NCBI GenBank assembly: GCA_963995505.1
Contig: OZ023182.1
Coordinates: 10,966,707 to 11,030,706 of the forward strand
Length of the DNA: 64,000 nucleotides
From: Hypericum androsaemum
Taxonomy: Eukaryota; Streptophyta; Magnoliopsida; Malpighiales; Hypericaceae
Direction of reading: 5' to 3'
Below are positions 23,488 to 34,556 of this stretch, one piece after another. Position numbers and translations under genes: made by a program. Under the pieces are notes generated by a model, which saw only the letters and a program-made list of their open reading frames with translations, was not told where the DNA came from and did not search any database. Within the stretch, counting starts at the first letter, position 1. Every line of letters begins with the position of its first letter.

Positions 23488-26400
23488 ATGTCACATGAAG
23501 GTCAAACCATGGGAAACATAGACCTTAAGTTATTAGTGGATGCATTGGCCGGGAAGCTCGAGCAGATGGTGCAAGCTCAGATGGAGCCTTTGCAACTACG
23601 CGTGGATGCCGTGGAGAATTCTCGTGACATCCCCCCAACGCGAGGCGAACTCCAAAGGCGTAGGAGAGGAGTACCTATTGGAGAGTCAAGCGGAGGTGAT
23701 TCTGAATCGGAAGAAGGCGTAGGCTCAACAAGGAGTCTTAGGAGAGCAAGAACAAGCCGTCCACCTAGGGAGGCGAGGCCAAAGAGAGACGACAACATAG
23801 GGAGTATCAAACTGAAGATACCTTCCTTTGCCGGTCGTTCTGACCCGGAGGCGTACTTAGAGTGGGAGAAGAAGATTGAGTTCGTGTTTGATTGCCACAA
23901 TAGCTCCGAAGAAAAGAAGGTAAAACTTGCCATCACCGAATTTACTGATTATGCTATAACTTGGTGGGATCAACTTGTGACAAGCAGGAGGAGAAATAGA
24001 GAACGCCCTATAGCTACTTGGGAAGACATGAAAGTAGTGATGAGGAAGAGATTTGTTCCAAGTCATTACTATAGAGAGCTGTATAAGAAGATACAAGGAA
24101 TGAGGCAAGGAAATTTGAGTGTGGAGGAGTATTTCAAACAGATGGAGATGGCCATGATAAGAGCTGATATAGATGAAGATAGAGAAGTTACAATGGCAAG
24201 GTTCTTGAATGGACTCAATCCTGAAATTCAAGACAAAGTTGAGTTGCAACACTATGTGGAGTTGGAGGACATGGTGCATATGGCAATGAAAATTGAGAAG
24301 CAACTCAAGAGAGGAGAGGGGAGAACAAGAGCTACATCGAATTCTACTTGGAAGCCAAACTACCAAAAGAAGTTTGACAAGCCACAAGCAGCCAAAGTAG
24401 AGCATAAACCCGAGAGTTCTCAAGCTAATTCTCAAAGGAAAGTGGAAGTCACTCCAGCTAGGAACCGTGACATCAAGTGCTTTAAGTGTCAAGGAAGGGG
24501 GCACATCTCAAGTCAATGTCCTAACAGGCAAGCAATGGTGATCAAGGAAGGTGGAGAGATTGAAACTGAAGAAGAGGATTCGGAGCATGAAAGCATGCCT
24601 TCTTTGGAGGACGTATCCGAGGAAGAGTACCAAGCTGCTGAGAGGCTTACTCTTGTGTCTAGAAGAGCATTGAATGTGCAAGTGAAAGAAGAAGATAATG
24701 TGGCTCAAAGAGAAAATATTTTTCACACAAGGTGCTATGTTAAAGACAAGGTGTGTAGTGTCATCATAGATGGAGGAAGTTGTGCTAATGTTGCAAGCAC
24801 GACTATGGTGGAGAAGTTAGGGTTACTCACGGGAAAACACCCTAAGCCTTACAAACTACAATGGCTGAATGATAGTGGAGAAGTACGAGTGATGAAGCAA
24901 GTATTGGTAGCATTCCGCATTGGCAACTATGAGGATGAAGTGTTGTGTGATGTTGTACCAATGCAAGCTGGTCACCTATTGTTAGGAAGGCCGTGGCAGT
25001 TTGATAGGAAAGTGCATCATGATGGCTACACCAACAAGTATTCATTTATACTTAAGAAGAGAGTAATCACCTTGGCACCCTTGTCACCATCACAAGTTTG
25101 TGAAGATCAACGTCAGTTGCAAAAAGAAAGTGATGAGCAAAGGGAGCGTGATAAAAAGAAAAAGAATGAGAGGAGAGAAGAAGCCGAAAAAAAGATAAGA
25201 AAAACGGCCAATGGAGAGGAAAAGATTGAGAAAACAAAAGAAGCCGGAAAAACAGAAATTAAAACGGCCAAAGAGAGAAAAACCGAGAGTTGGAAAAAGA
25301 GTTACTATGTGGGAACAAGTGATATTAAGCAAGCATGCTTTGAAAAGAAGCCTATGATCTTACTTCGGTATAGGGAGGCGCTTTTAAACACTAACGAGCT
25401 TGAACCACATGTACCTAGTACGGTTGTGTCTCTTTTGCAGGATTACAAGGATGTCTTTCCCGACGAGCTTCCACCTGGTTTGCCACCTATTCGTGGGATT
25501 GAACATCAAATAGACTTGGTTCCGGGAGCTGCCATACCTAACCGTCCCGCATATAGAAGCAATCCTGAAGAAACAAAGGAGCTTGAGAAGCAAGTCAACG
25601 AGCTATTGGAGAAAGGGTACGTGAGAGAGAGCATGAGTCCATGTGCTGTTCCAGTCCTACTTGTGCCCAAGAAGGATAAAACATGGAGAATGTGTGTTGA
25701 TTGCCGAGCAGTCAACAACATAACGGTAAAATATCGTCACCCTATCCCTCGTTTAGATGACATGTTAGATGAGTTGCATGGTTCTTGCATGTTTTCTAAG
25801 ATTGATTTGAAGAGTGGTTATCATCAAATTAGGATGAAAGAAGGAGATGAGTGGAAAACTGCTTTTAAAACAAAGTATGGGTTGTATGAGTGGATGGTCA
25901 TGCCATTCGGTTTGTCCAACGCACCTAGCACGTTTATGCGACTCATGAATCATGTTCTACGTCCATTCATTGGTAAATTTGTGGTTGTTTACTTTGATGA
26001 TATACTCATTTATAGCAAGAGCATGGAGGATCATCTAGAACATTTGAAATCTATCTTAGATGCACTTAGAGAAGAACAATTGTTTGCTAACTTGAAGAAG
26101 TGCACCTTTTGTACGGATAAACTTGTATTCTTGGGTTTTGTTGTTGGAGCTAACGGAATACAGGTTGATGAAGAAAAGATCCGAGCTATCCGTGAATGGC
26201 CAAGCCCTACAAGTGTTGCTAATGTTAGGAGCTTTCATGGACTAGCTAGCTTTTATAGGAGATTTGTGAAGGACTTTAGTAGCATAGCCGCACCCATAAC
26301 TGAAGTCATCAAGAAGAACGTAGGCTTTACTTGGGGAGAAGCTCAAGAGAAGGCTTTCCAACTACTAAAAGGGAAGTTGACTAATGCACCCTTGTTAGCT

Positions 26401-28275
26401 TTACCTAATTTCACTAAGACTTTTGAAATAGAGTGTGATGCTTCTGGTGTAGGAATTGGAGCTGTCCTTATGCAAGAAGGAAGACCTATTGCATACTTTA
26501 GTGAGAAACTAAGTGGTGCAACCTTGAATTACCCGACCTATGACAAGGAGTTGTACGCACTAGTTCGAGCATTGGAGACATGGCAACATTACTTGTGGCC
26601 CAAGGAGTTCGTGATTCACACTGATCATGAGTCACTCAAGCACTTAAAGGGGCAACACAAGCTGAACAAGAGGCATGCACGATGGGTGGAATTCATTGAG
26701 ACATTTCCTTATGTCATTCGCTACAAGCAAGGTAAGGAAAATGTAGTAGCTGATGCACTATCACGGAGGTACGCCTTGATCTCAACTCTTGATGCTAAAC
26801 TACTTGGTTTTGAACACATTAAAGAGATGTATGTTGATGATGTTGATTTTGGCGAGTTGTTTAGATCAACTGAAAGAAGTGCATTTGGTAAGTTCTTTCG
26901 TAATGAAGGTTACCTCTTTCGTGAAAACAAACTTTGTGTGCCTAATTGTTCGATGCGAGAATTACTAATCCAGGAGGCACATGGAGGTGGCTTAATGGGG
27001 CATTTTGGAATTGCAAAGACCTTGGCAATGCTACAAGATCATTTCTTTTGGCCACACATGAAGAGAGACGTTGAGAGAGTTTGTGGTCGTTGCATCACTT
27101 GCAAGCAAGCCAAGTCGAAAGTAAAACCCCATGGTTTGTACACCCCACTACCTATACCTAGTGAGCCTTGGATTGATATCTCTATGGATTTTGTGTTAGG
27201 CCTACCTAGGACTAAGCGTGGAAGAGATTCAATTTTTGTGGTAGTGGATAGGTTTTCTAAGATGGCACATTTCATTCCATGTCATAAGACTGATGATGCT
27301 TCAAACATTGCTGATTTGTTCTTTAGAGAGGTTGTTAGGTTGCATGGCATGCCTAGGACAATTATCTCTGATAGAGATGCTAAGTTCCTAAGTTACTTTT
27401 GGAAGACTTTGTGGTGCAAGTTAGGTACTAAGTTGTTGTTTTCTACTACTTGTCATCCTCAAACTGATGGTCAAACTGAAGTAGTGAATAGGACTTTGTC
27501 TACACTTTTGAGAGCACTCATTAAGCATAACATTAAGACTTGGGAAGAATGTTTGCCTCATGTTGAGTTTGCTTATAATCGTTCTGTCCATTCTGCTACT
27601 CAATTCTCACCATTTGAGCTTGTTTATGGATTTAATCCTTTGACTCCATTGGATTTATCACCTCTACCTTCGAGTGAGCAAGTTAACTTAGATGGCAAGA
27701 AGAAAGCTGAATTTGTCAAGCAGTTACATGAGAAAGCAAGAATGAACATCGAGAAGCGCACGGAGCACTATGCAAGGCAAGCAAACAAAGGAAGGCACAA
27801 GGTTGTCTTTGAGCCGGGAGATTGGGTTTGGCTACATATGAGGAAGGAGCGTTTTCCTGTACAAAGACGTTCAAAGTTGCTACCACGGGGAGATGGTCCA
27901 TTCCAAGTGATCGAACGCATCAATGATAATGCCTACAAGCTAGACCTTCCGGGTGAGTATAATGTAAGTGCTTCGTTTAACGTGGCTGACTTGAGTCCGT
28001 TTGATGTAGGTGATGATTTGAGGACAAATCCTTTTCAAGAGGAGGGGACTGATGTGAGCAAGCCTAAGGACGCACCTACTATCAAGCTTGTAGACTCGCA
28101 GCAAGTTCAAGTTCCAATTGGGCCAATGACAAGAGCACGAGCTGGGAAGTTGCAATCTGATTTCAATGGACTAATGCAAGAAGTTTGGGCTCAAGTTGGT
28201 GCGTACAAGTGCAAGGACGTGCATGAGGCACATGCAAAGCCCATGCACGTGATAGAGGCTATTTTGGAAGCTTAA
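23488..28275 (+). CDS. gag-pol: E3 gag-pol polyprotein, intact
   Basis: A 1595-codon frame with no break. Domains as in E1: gag, CCHC knuckle (331-344), protease IIDGGS (D near 428), Lys/Glu linker, RT YFDD (835-838), RNase H, integrase HHCC plus D-60-D-35-E (near 1234, 1295, 1331), GPF (near 1470). The last 74 residues are encoded by the 3' LTR and include [14 protein letters not shown]. That tail resembles what I know as the CR motif at the integrase end of group A CRM elements, thought to help centromere targeting. The homology call is by pattern, without alignment. No separate env or frameshift is seen. E3 is the B-type parent in the recombinant set. Confidence 0.96.
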   Translation: MSHEGQTMGNIDLKLLVDALAGKLEQMVQAQMEPLQLRVDAVENSRDIPPTRGELQRRRRGVPIGESSGGDSESEEGVGSTRSLRRARTSRPPREARPKRDDNIGSIKLKIPSFAGRSDPEAYLEWEKKIEFVFDCHNSSEEKKVKLAITEFTDYAITWWDQLVTSRRRNRERPIATWEDMKVVMRKRFVPSHYYRELYKKIQGMRQGNLSVEEYFKQMEMAMIRADIDEDREVTMARFLNGLNPEIQDKVELQHYVELEDMVHMAMKIEKQLKRGEGRTRATSNSTWKPNYQKKFDKPQAAKVEHKPESSQANSQRKVEVTPARNRDIKCFKCQGRGHISSQCPNRQAMVIKEGGEIETEEEDSEHESMPSLEDVSEEEYQAAERLTLVSRRALNVQVKEEDNVAQRENIFHTRCYVKDKVCSVIIDGGSCANVASTTMVEKLGLLTGKHPKPYKLQWLNDSGEVRVMKQVLVAFRIGNYEDEVLCDVVPMQAGHLLLGRPWQFDRKVHHDGYTNKYSFILKKRVITLAPLSPSQVCEDQRQLQKESDEQRERDKKKKNERREEAEKKIRKTANGEEKIEKTKEAGKTEIKTAKERKTESWKKSYYVGTSDIKQACFEKKPMILLRYREALLNTNELEPHVPSTVVSLLQDYKDVFPDELPPGLPPIRGIEHQIDLVPGAAIPNRPAYRSNPEETKELEKQVNELLEKGYVRESMSPCAVPVLLVPKKDKTWRMCVDCRAVNNITVKYRHPIPRLDDMLDELHGSCMFSKIDLKSGYHQIRMKEGDEWKTAFKTKYGLYEWMVMPFGLSNAPSTFMRLMNHVLRPFIGKFVVVYFDDILIYSKSMEDHLEHLKSILDALREEQLFANLKKCTFCTDKLVFLGFVVGANGIQVDEEKIRAIREWPSPTSVANVRSFHGLASFYRRFVKDFSSIAAPITEVIKKNVGFTWGEAQEKAFQLLKGKLTNAPLLALPNFTKTFEIECDASGVGIGAVLMQEGRPIAYFSEKLSGATLNYPTYDKELYALVRALETWQHYLWPKEFVIHTDHESLKHLKGQHKLNKRHARWVEFIETFPYVIRYKQGKENVVADALSRRYALISTLDAKLLGFEHIKEMYVDDVDFGELFRSTERSAFGKFFRNEGYLFRENKLCVPNCSMRELLIQEAHGGGLMGHFGIAKTLAMLQDHFFWPHMKRDVERVCGRCITCKQAKSKVKPHGLYTPLPIPSEPWIDISMDFVLGLPRTKRGRDSIFVVVDRFSKMAHFIPCHKTDDASNIADLFFREVVRLHGMPRTIISDRDAKFLSYFWKTLWCKLGTKLLFSTTCHPQTDGQTEVVNRTLSTLLRALIKHNIKTWEECLPHVEFAYNRSVHSATQFSPFELVYGFNPLTPLDLSPLPSSEQVNLDGKKKAEFVKQLHEKARMNIEKRTEHYARQANKGRHKVVFEPGDWVWLHMRKERFPVQRRSKLLPRGDGPFQVIERINDNAYKLDLPGEYNVSASFNVADLSPFDVGDDLRTNPFQEEGTDVSKPKDAPTIKLVDSQQVQVPIGPMTRARAGKLQSDFNGLMQEVWAQVGAYKCKDVHEAHAKPMHVIEAILEA
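28037..28047 (+). other. Polypurine tract of E3
   Basis: AAGAGGAGGGG then AC immediately before the 3' LTR, within the reading frame. Confidence 0.9.
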
Positions 28276-28854
28276 TATGCACACCAACTTCTGGATGCAT
28301 GCGCACATGGAGAATCAGCAAGAATCAACCTATTTAGGCCATGCATCTTCTTGTTAGGACGTGCAATTAATTGTTATTCTATTAGATATTATTTGTTTAG
28401 ATTATTTCCTATTTTAGTTGAATAATTCGGCCAGAATCTCCTTAGAATAGGAAAGAGAGTTTTGGCCAGCCTTTGAACTCCTTTTTAAGGAGTTAGCTTG
28501 TTTAGGAATATTTTGGTACTTTGGGAGCCTATATAAAGAGGACTCCTAGCAATAAAACACACACAACAATTCAGAATTACATAGCTTTGGCTAATTGAGA
28601 GTTTAGATACTCGTTTGTTCTTGCTTAGGCTGGTGAGTCGTCTTGGCTAGAATTTATCTTTCACTTATCAAGCGGACCATCCATCCTCGCTTGTGGCGTG
28701 ATTCGACCTTAGGTCAAGGTTCAGAAGTTCTTGTTGCGGGTTAAGGTTCAATTTCGTGCCTTAGTTCGAGTGAGTTCTTGTGAGTTGTGATCTGTTCCAT
28801 TCTAAAGTAACAAACGGTCCGAGTTGTGAATCTTTTCCGCATAGATTCATATCA
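28050..28854 (+). repeat. 3' LTR of E3 (805 bp)
   Basis: Identical by eye to 22017-22821. It encodes the polyprotein tail to TAA at 28273-28275. Confidence 0.95.
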
Positions 28855-28859
28855 CTAAG

Positions 28860-29227
28860 TACGCCTCCGGGTCAGAACGACCGGCAAAGGAAGGTATCTT
28901 CAGTTTGATACTCCCTATGTTGTCGTCTCTCTTTGGCCTCGCCTCCCTAGGTGGACGGCTTGTTCTTGCTCTCCTAAGACTCCTTGTTGAGCCTACGCCT
29001 TCTTCCGATTCAGAATCAGCTCCGCTTGATTCTCCAATAGGTACTCCTCTCCTACGCGTTTGGAGTTCGCCTCGCGTTGGGGGGATGTCACGAGAATTCT
29101 CCACGGCATCCACGCGTAGTTGCAAAGGCTCCATCTGAGCTTGCACCATCTGCTCGAGCTTCCCGGCCAATGCATCCACTAATAACTTAAGGTCTATGTT
29201 TCCCATGGTTTGACCTTCATGTGACAT
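28860..29227 (-). pseudogene. gag-pol: E2 gag-pol, 5' part (codons 1-123)
   Basis: Start of the E2 polyprotein, from the ATG at 29225-29227 ([10 protein letters not shown]) through the basic N-terminal region to SDPEAYL, where E3 interrupts it. The frame continues at 22016 after removing E3 and one CTAAG. Confidence 0.93.
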
Positions 29228-29850
29228 GTTTGCTGCAAGAAAAATTGGTTAGTAATAAAAAAAATATGGCCTCACAAGCTCACTCCCTTACGTGTATACT
29301 CTCAATGTAAGGTGCACTCAAGTTCACTCGTGTTTGCACTCAAATATTTGGCTTTTCTCTCTAAGGTACTCGCACACTCTTGCCTTTTTCCTCTCGTGAT
29401 ACTTGTATGTTCTTACTAAGGCTAGAACGGCCTTGCTTGAGCTTCACGCTTTAACAAACAGAATGTTAAAGTTCCTCTTTGGTCTTTCTTTTAGTCTTGC
29501 TCGTCCCCTTTCTTGATCAGCTGTTGCGCCTCCTTAGTTTGCTAGCTTCCCTCGGATTTGCTTCCTCTTTAGCTTGAGACTTCCAATTTAGCTTGCTTCC
29601 TCTTTAGCTTGCGGCTTCCTTTTTTTCTTTTTCTTTTCTTTTCTTTTTTTTTTTTCTTTTCTTTTTTTTTCTTTCTTTTCTTTTCTTTCTTTTCTTGCTT
29701 CACTCGTTTGTTTTCCTCTCTTTTCAAACAGCGAAGAGAAAAAAAAAACGAACCAATAAGAACAAAAATAACGAGCAACTAAACGAACCAACAAGAACAA
29801 AAATAACAAGGATAGTGAACTAAAGTAACAAGCTAAGCTCTGATACCAAC
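29228..29850 (-). other. Leader of E2 with PBS
   Basis: The PBS complement GCTCTGATACCA lies at 29837-29848, two bases from the 5' LTR. Next come the polypurine run (pyrimidine on + at about 29610-29700) and one copy of the 36-bp GAGGAAGC unit. A TTGCAG acceptor-like end precedes the ATG. Confidence 0.75.
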
Positions 29851-30655
29851 TGATATGAATCTATGCGGAAAAGATTCACAACTCGGACCGTTTGTTACTT
29901 TAGAATGGAACAGATCACAACTCACAAGAACTCACTCGAACTAAGGCACGAAATTGAACCTTAACCCGCAACAAGAACTTCTGAACCTTGACCTAAGGTC
30001 GAATCACGCCACAAGCGAGGATGGATGGTCCGCTTGATAAGTGAAAGATAAATTCTAGCCAAGACGACTCACCAGCCTAAGCAAGAACAAACGAGTATCT
30101 AAACTCTCAATTAGCCAAAGCTATGTAATTCTGAATTGTTGTGTCCGTTTTATTGCTAGGAGTCCTCTTTATATAGGCTCCCAAAGTACCAAAATATTCC
30201 TAAACAAGCTAACTCCTTAAAAGGAATTCAAAGGCTGGCCAAAACTCTCTTTCCTATTCTAAGGAGATTCTGGCCGAACTTATGCAACTAAACAAGGAAT
30301 AATATAAGCAAATAATATCTAATAGAATAGCTACTAGTTGCACGTCCAAAACAATTAGATGCATGGCCTAAATAGGCTGATTCTTCTTGATTCTCCATGT
30401 GCGCATGCATCTAGAAGCTTTCGTGCATGTCAAGCTTCCCATTCAGCCTCCAAAACGTGCATGGGCCTCCCTTGGGTTTCTTGGACGTCCTTGGTCCTCC
30501 ACGAACTTGCTTGAGCCCAAACTTCATGCATTAGTCCATTGAAATCAGATTGCAACTTCCTAGCTCTTGCTCTTGTCATTGGCCCAATTGGAACTTGAAC
30601 TTGCTTCGAGTCTACAAGCTTGATAGTTGGTGCATCCGTAGGCTTGCTCACATCA
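29851..30655 (-). repeat. 5' LTR of E2 (805 bp)
   Basis: Matches 17018-17822 by eye. TATA box complement at 30168-30175. The right TSD CAACA follows. Confidence 0.95.
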
Positions 30656-33653
30656 CAACATAAGGCAAGAAACGTAAGGAAAGGTCAAGAAAATGCAAGA
30701 TAATGCAAGTAAAGGCTAAGAAATGGCAAGAGAAGAAAGGAAAAGGCTAGATAAGGTAAGCAAAGGTAGGATAATACACGAAAAGGCAAGATAAGGCAAG
30801 AAAAGGCATGATATGCAAAGAAAAAGGTAGGAAAAGGCAAGAAGAAATTAGAAAAGGCAAGATAAGGCAAGAAAAGGCAAGAAAAGGGATGAAAAGGAAG
30901 GAAAAGGGGAGAAAATGCCAGAAAAGGGATGAAAGGGAAAGAAAATGCAAGATAAGGCATGATAAGGCAAGAAAAAACATGAAAAGGAAAGATAAGAAAC
31001 GATAAGGCAAGAAAAGGCAAGATAAGGAAATGAAGATGGAAGATAAGGAAAGAAAAGGCCAGATAAGGCAAGAAAAGGCAAGGAAAAGGCAAGAAAAGGC
31101 AAGGAAAAGGCAAGATAAGGCAAGTTAAGGCAAGAGAAGGTAAGAGAAGGCTAGAAAAGGGAAGATAAGGCAAGTTAAGGCAAGAGAAGGCAAGAAAATG
31201 CAAGAAAATGTAAGAAGAGGTAAAAAAGGAAAGAAATGGCAAGGAAAAGGCAAGATAAGAAAAGAAAAGGTAAGAAAAGGCAAAATAAGGGAAAAAAAGG
31301 CATGAAAAGGGAAAATAAGGGAAGAAAAGGCATGAAAAGGCAAGATATGGCAAGAAAAGGCAAGGAAAAGGTAAGATAAGGTAAGAAACGGCAAGAAGAA
31401 GCAAGATAAGGTAAGAAAAGGCAAGAAAAGGCAAGGAAAAAGAAAGATTATGCAAGAAAAGGCTAGAATAAGCAAGATAAAGTAAGAAAAGGCAAGGAAA
31501 AAGAAAGATAAGCCAAGAAAAGGCAAGGAAAAGGCAAGATGAGGAAAGAAAAGGCAAGAAAAAACAAGAAAAAGCAAGATAAGGTAATAGAAAGCACGAA
31601 AAGCGAAGATAAGGCAAGTAAAGACAATGAAAAGGCAAGATAAGGAGAGAAAAGGCATGATAAGGCAAGAAAAGACAAGGAAAAGGAATGATAATGCAAG
31701 AAAAGGCAAGATAATGCAAGAAAAGGTAAGATAAGGAAGGAAAAGGTAAGAAAAGGCAATATAAGGAATGAAAAGGTAAGAAAAAGCAAGAAAAAGGTAG
31801 GATAAGGAAAGAAAAGACAATAACATACAAGATAAGGCATGAAAAGGCAAGATATGGCAAGAAAAGGTAAGATAAGGCAAGGTATGGCAAGATAAGGAAG
31901 GAAAAGGTAAGAAAAAGCAAGAAAAGGAAAGGAAAGGCAAGATAAGGCAAGAAAAGGCAAGATGAGGAAAGAAAAGGCAACATAAGGCAAGGAAAAGGCA
32001 AGATAAAGAAAGAAAAGGCATGGTAAGGGGCAAGGCACAAGCAAGACAAGGCCAGAAATCAAGATAGGGCATGAAAAGGCATGGAAAAGGCAAGATAAGG
32101 AAGGAAAAGGCAAAATAATGAAGGAAAAGGCAAGATAAGGCAAAAAAAGGCAAGAAAAGGGATGAAAAGTCAAGATAAGAAAAGAAAAGGCATGAAAAGG
32201 GATGAAAAGTAAAGAAGAGGTAAGAAAAGGCAAGGAAAAGGCAAGATATGGCAAGAAAAGGTAAGAAAAGGTAAGAAATTGCAAGAAAATGAAAGATAAT
32301 GCAAGAAAAGGAAAGACAAGGAAAGAAAAGGCAAGATATGGAATGAAAAGGCAAGGAAAGACAAGAAAGGAAGGAAAAGGCAACATAAAGAAAGAAAAGG
32401 CAAGATAAGGCAAGAAAAAAGGCAAGGAAATGGCAAGATAAGGCAAAAAAATTCAAGATAAGGCAAGAAATGGTAAGTTAAGGCAAGAAAAGGATAGACC
32501 TGGTAAGAAAAGGCAAGGAAGAGGGAAGAAAAGGCAAGAAAGTGGTAAGATAAGGAAAGAAAAGTCAAGATAAGGCACAAAAAGGAAAAATAAAGCAAGA
32601 AAATGAAAAATAAGACAAGAAAAGGCAAGGAAAAGCCACGAAAAGGCAAGATAAGGCAAGAAAAGGAAAGAAAATGCAAGAAAAAGGAAAGATAAGGAAA
32701 CAAAAGGCAATAAAAGGCAAGATAAGGCATGCTAAGGCAAAGATAAGGAATGGAAAAGGTAAGATAAGGAAACAAAAGGCAAGATAAGGCAAGATAAGGA
32801 AAGAAAAGGTAATAAAAGGCAAGATAAGCCAAGAAAAGGCAAGATATGGAAAAAGGCAAGATAAGGAAAGAAAATGCAAGATAAGTTAAGAAAAGGCAAG
32901 AAAAGGGCAAGAAAAGAAAGAAAAGGCAAGATAAGGAAAGAAAAGGCAAGATAAGGCAAGATAAGGCAAGATGAGGCAAGATAAGGCAAGATAAGGCAAG
33001 ATAACGCAAGATGAGGCTAGAATAGGCAATATAAGGCAAGAAAAAGGCAAGATGGGGCTAGATAAGGCAAGATAAGCCAAGAAAAAGGAAAGAAAAAGCA
33101 AGAAAAAGGAAAGAAAAAGCAAAAAAATGCGAGGAAAATGCAACAAAAGGCATGAAAAAGAAAGGACAAGGCAAGAAAAAGCAAGGAAAAGGGAAGAAAA
33201 GTAAAGGAAAAGGCAAGATAAGGAAAGAAAAGACATGATAAGGCTAAAAAAGGCAAGTAAGAGGAACGATAAGGGAAGATACGGCAAGAAAAGGCAAGAA
33301 ACGTAAGGAAAAGGCTAGATAATGCAAGATAAGAAAGGAAAAGGCTAGATAAGGCAAGAAAAGGCAAGAAAATGGATGAAAAGGAAGGAAAAGGCAAGAA
33401 AAAGCCAGGAAAAAGCAAGGAAATTGATGAAAAGACAAAATAATGCAAGAAAAGACATGAAAAGGCAAGATAAGGCAAGAAAAGAAAAGAAAAAGCAAGA
33501 TAAATCAAGAAAAGGCAAGATAAATCAAGAAAAGGCAAGAAAAGGAAAGAAAAATGCAAGATAAGGAAAGAAAAGGCAAGATCAGGCAACAAAAGGCAAG
33601 ATAAGGCAAGAAAAGGCAAGGAAAAGACAAGAAAAAGAAACAAAAGGCAAGTT
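30656..33653 (+). repeat. Satellite array with inverted partner
   Basis: Purine-strand 10-bp satellite. The part from about 31351 to 33640 is closely matched in reverse complement by about 39.5-42.44 kb. For example, 32023-32080 pairs with 41690-41750 (both contain the rare CCAGAAATCAAGATAGGG) and 31353-31430 pairs with 42361-42440. Ends at the centre of a 24-bp palindrome where the satellite flips. Confidence 0.92.
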
Positions 33654-33665
33654 AACTTGCCTTTT
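33642..33665. repeat. 24-bp perfect palindrome at satellite flip
   Basis: AAAAGGCAAGTT is followed directly by its reverse complement, centred on GTTAAC (33651-33656). Left of it the purine strand is +; right of it the purine strand is -. Confidence 0.97.
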
Positions 33666-34406
33666 CATACATTATCTTGCCTTTTCTTTCCTTATCTTGC
33701 CTTTTCCTTGCCTCTTCTTTCCTTTTCATCATTTTTCTTGCCTTTTCTTGCCTAATCTTGCCTTTTCATGCCTTATCTTGACTTTTCTGTCCTTTTCTTG
33801 CCTTTTCTTAACTTTTCTTTCCTTATCATGCATTTTCTTGCCTTTTCTTGCCTAATCTTGCCTTTTTAAGCCCTCTCTTGCTTTTTCTTGCCTTGTCTTG
33901 CCTTTTCCTTGCCCCTAACCATGCATTTTCTTTCCTTATCTTGCCTTTTCCTTGCCTTATCTTGCCTTTTCTTGCCATATGTTGCCTTTTCAAGCCTTTT
34001 CTTGCCTTATCTTGCATGTTATTGCCTTTTCTTTTCTTATCTTACCTTTTCCTTGCCTTTTCTTACGTTCTCCTTCCTTATCTTGCCTTTTCTTAGCTTA
34101 TCTTGCTTCTTCTATCCTGTTATTGCCTTATCTTACTTTTTCCTTAACTTTTCTTGCCTTTTCTTACCTTATCTTGCTTCTTCTTGCCTTTTCTTTCCTT
34201 TTTCTTGCCTTTTCTTGTCATATCTTGCCTTTTCTTGCCTTATCTTTATTTATTTTACCTTTTCTTGCCTTATCTCGCCTTTTCATGTCTTTTCTTTCCT
34301 ATTGTAGCCTTGTCTTGCCTGTTATTGCCTTTTCTTTCCTTGTCTTATCTTTTCCTTTATTTTTTTTCCTTATCTTGCATTTTCCTTACCTTTCCTTGCC
34401 TTTTCC
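33654..34406 (-). repeat. Satellite array, inverted orientation
   Basis: The same satellite on the other strand (TTTTCTTGCC on +). Landmarks appear reversed, e.g. the TAAGGGGCA complement near 33910 and the GATGAAAAGGAAAG complement near 33715-33735. It was contiguous with 39455-42440 before E4 inserted; the TSD TTTCC is at 34402-34406 and 39455-39459. Confidence 0.93.
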
Positions 34407-34549
34407 TGCCGTAGGACGAATGTGCATTGGTCAACATGCTTGTGCGTTGGACGTGTGCATGGAACGCGTGGAGTTTGTGGTTTCAATTATTGCACTTAAT
34501 TCAGCGTTTAATTTCGTGGTTGTAATAAGGCACATTTAAATGCCAATTA
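34407..34549 (+). repeat. Truncated 5' LTR of E4 (143 bp)
   Basis: Identical by eye to 38974-39116, the first 143 bp of the 3' LTR. It then diverges abruptly into TTGCACT plus the gag ATG. Confidence 0.93.
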
Positions 34550-34556
34550 TTGCACT

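Larger units (their letters stand above)
22017..28854 (+). mobile_element. E3: intact CRM-like element nested in E2
   Basis: A 6838-bp element with 805-bp LTRs that look identical by eye, PBS, full gag-pol and PPT. It is flanked by CTAAG at 22012-22016 and 28855-28859, a duplication of E2 gag sequence. It is opposite in orientation to E2. All features needed for autonomous movement appear present, so it may be among the youngest insertions in the window. Confidence 0.96.
17018..30655 (-). mobile_element. E2: complete CRM-like element split by E3
   Basis: A minus-strand element of the 805-bp-LTR family with both LTRs, PBS, PPT and TSD CAACA (17013-17017 and 30656-30660). E3 sits in its gag at a CTAAG target, so 22017-28859 (E3 plus one TSD copy) is foreign. 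Without that insert E2 is 6795 bp. The two LTRs look identical by eye, so E2 was young when E3 landed. Its LTR pairs a U3 like E1 with an R-U5 like E3. Confidence 0.93.

Noticed and set aside
29837..29848. tRNA gene fragment
   Set aside because: GCTCTGATACCA is the PBS complement of a retrotransposon; there is no cloverleaf around it.
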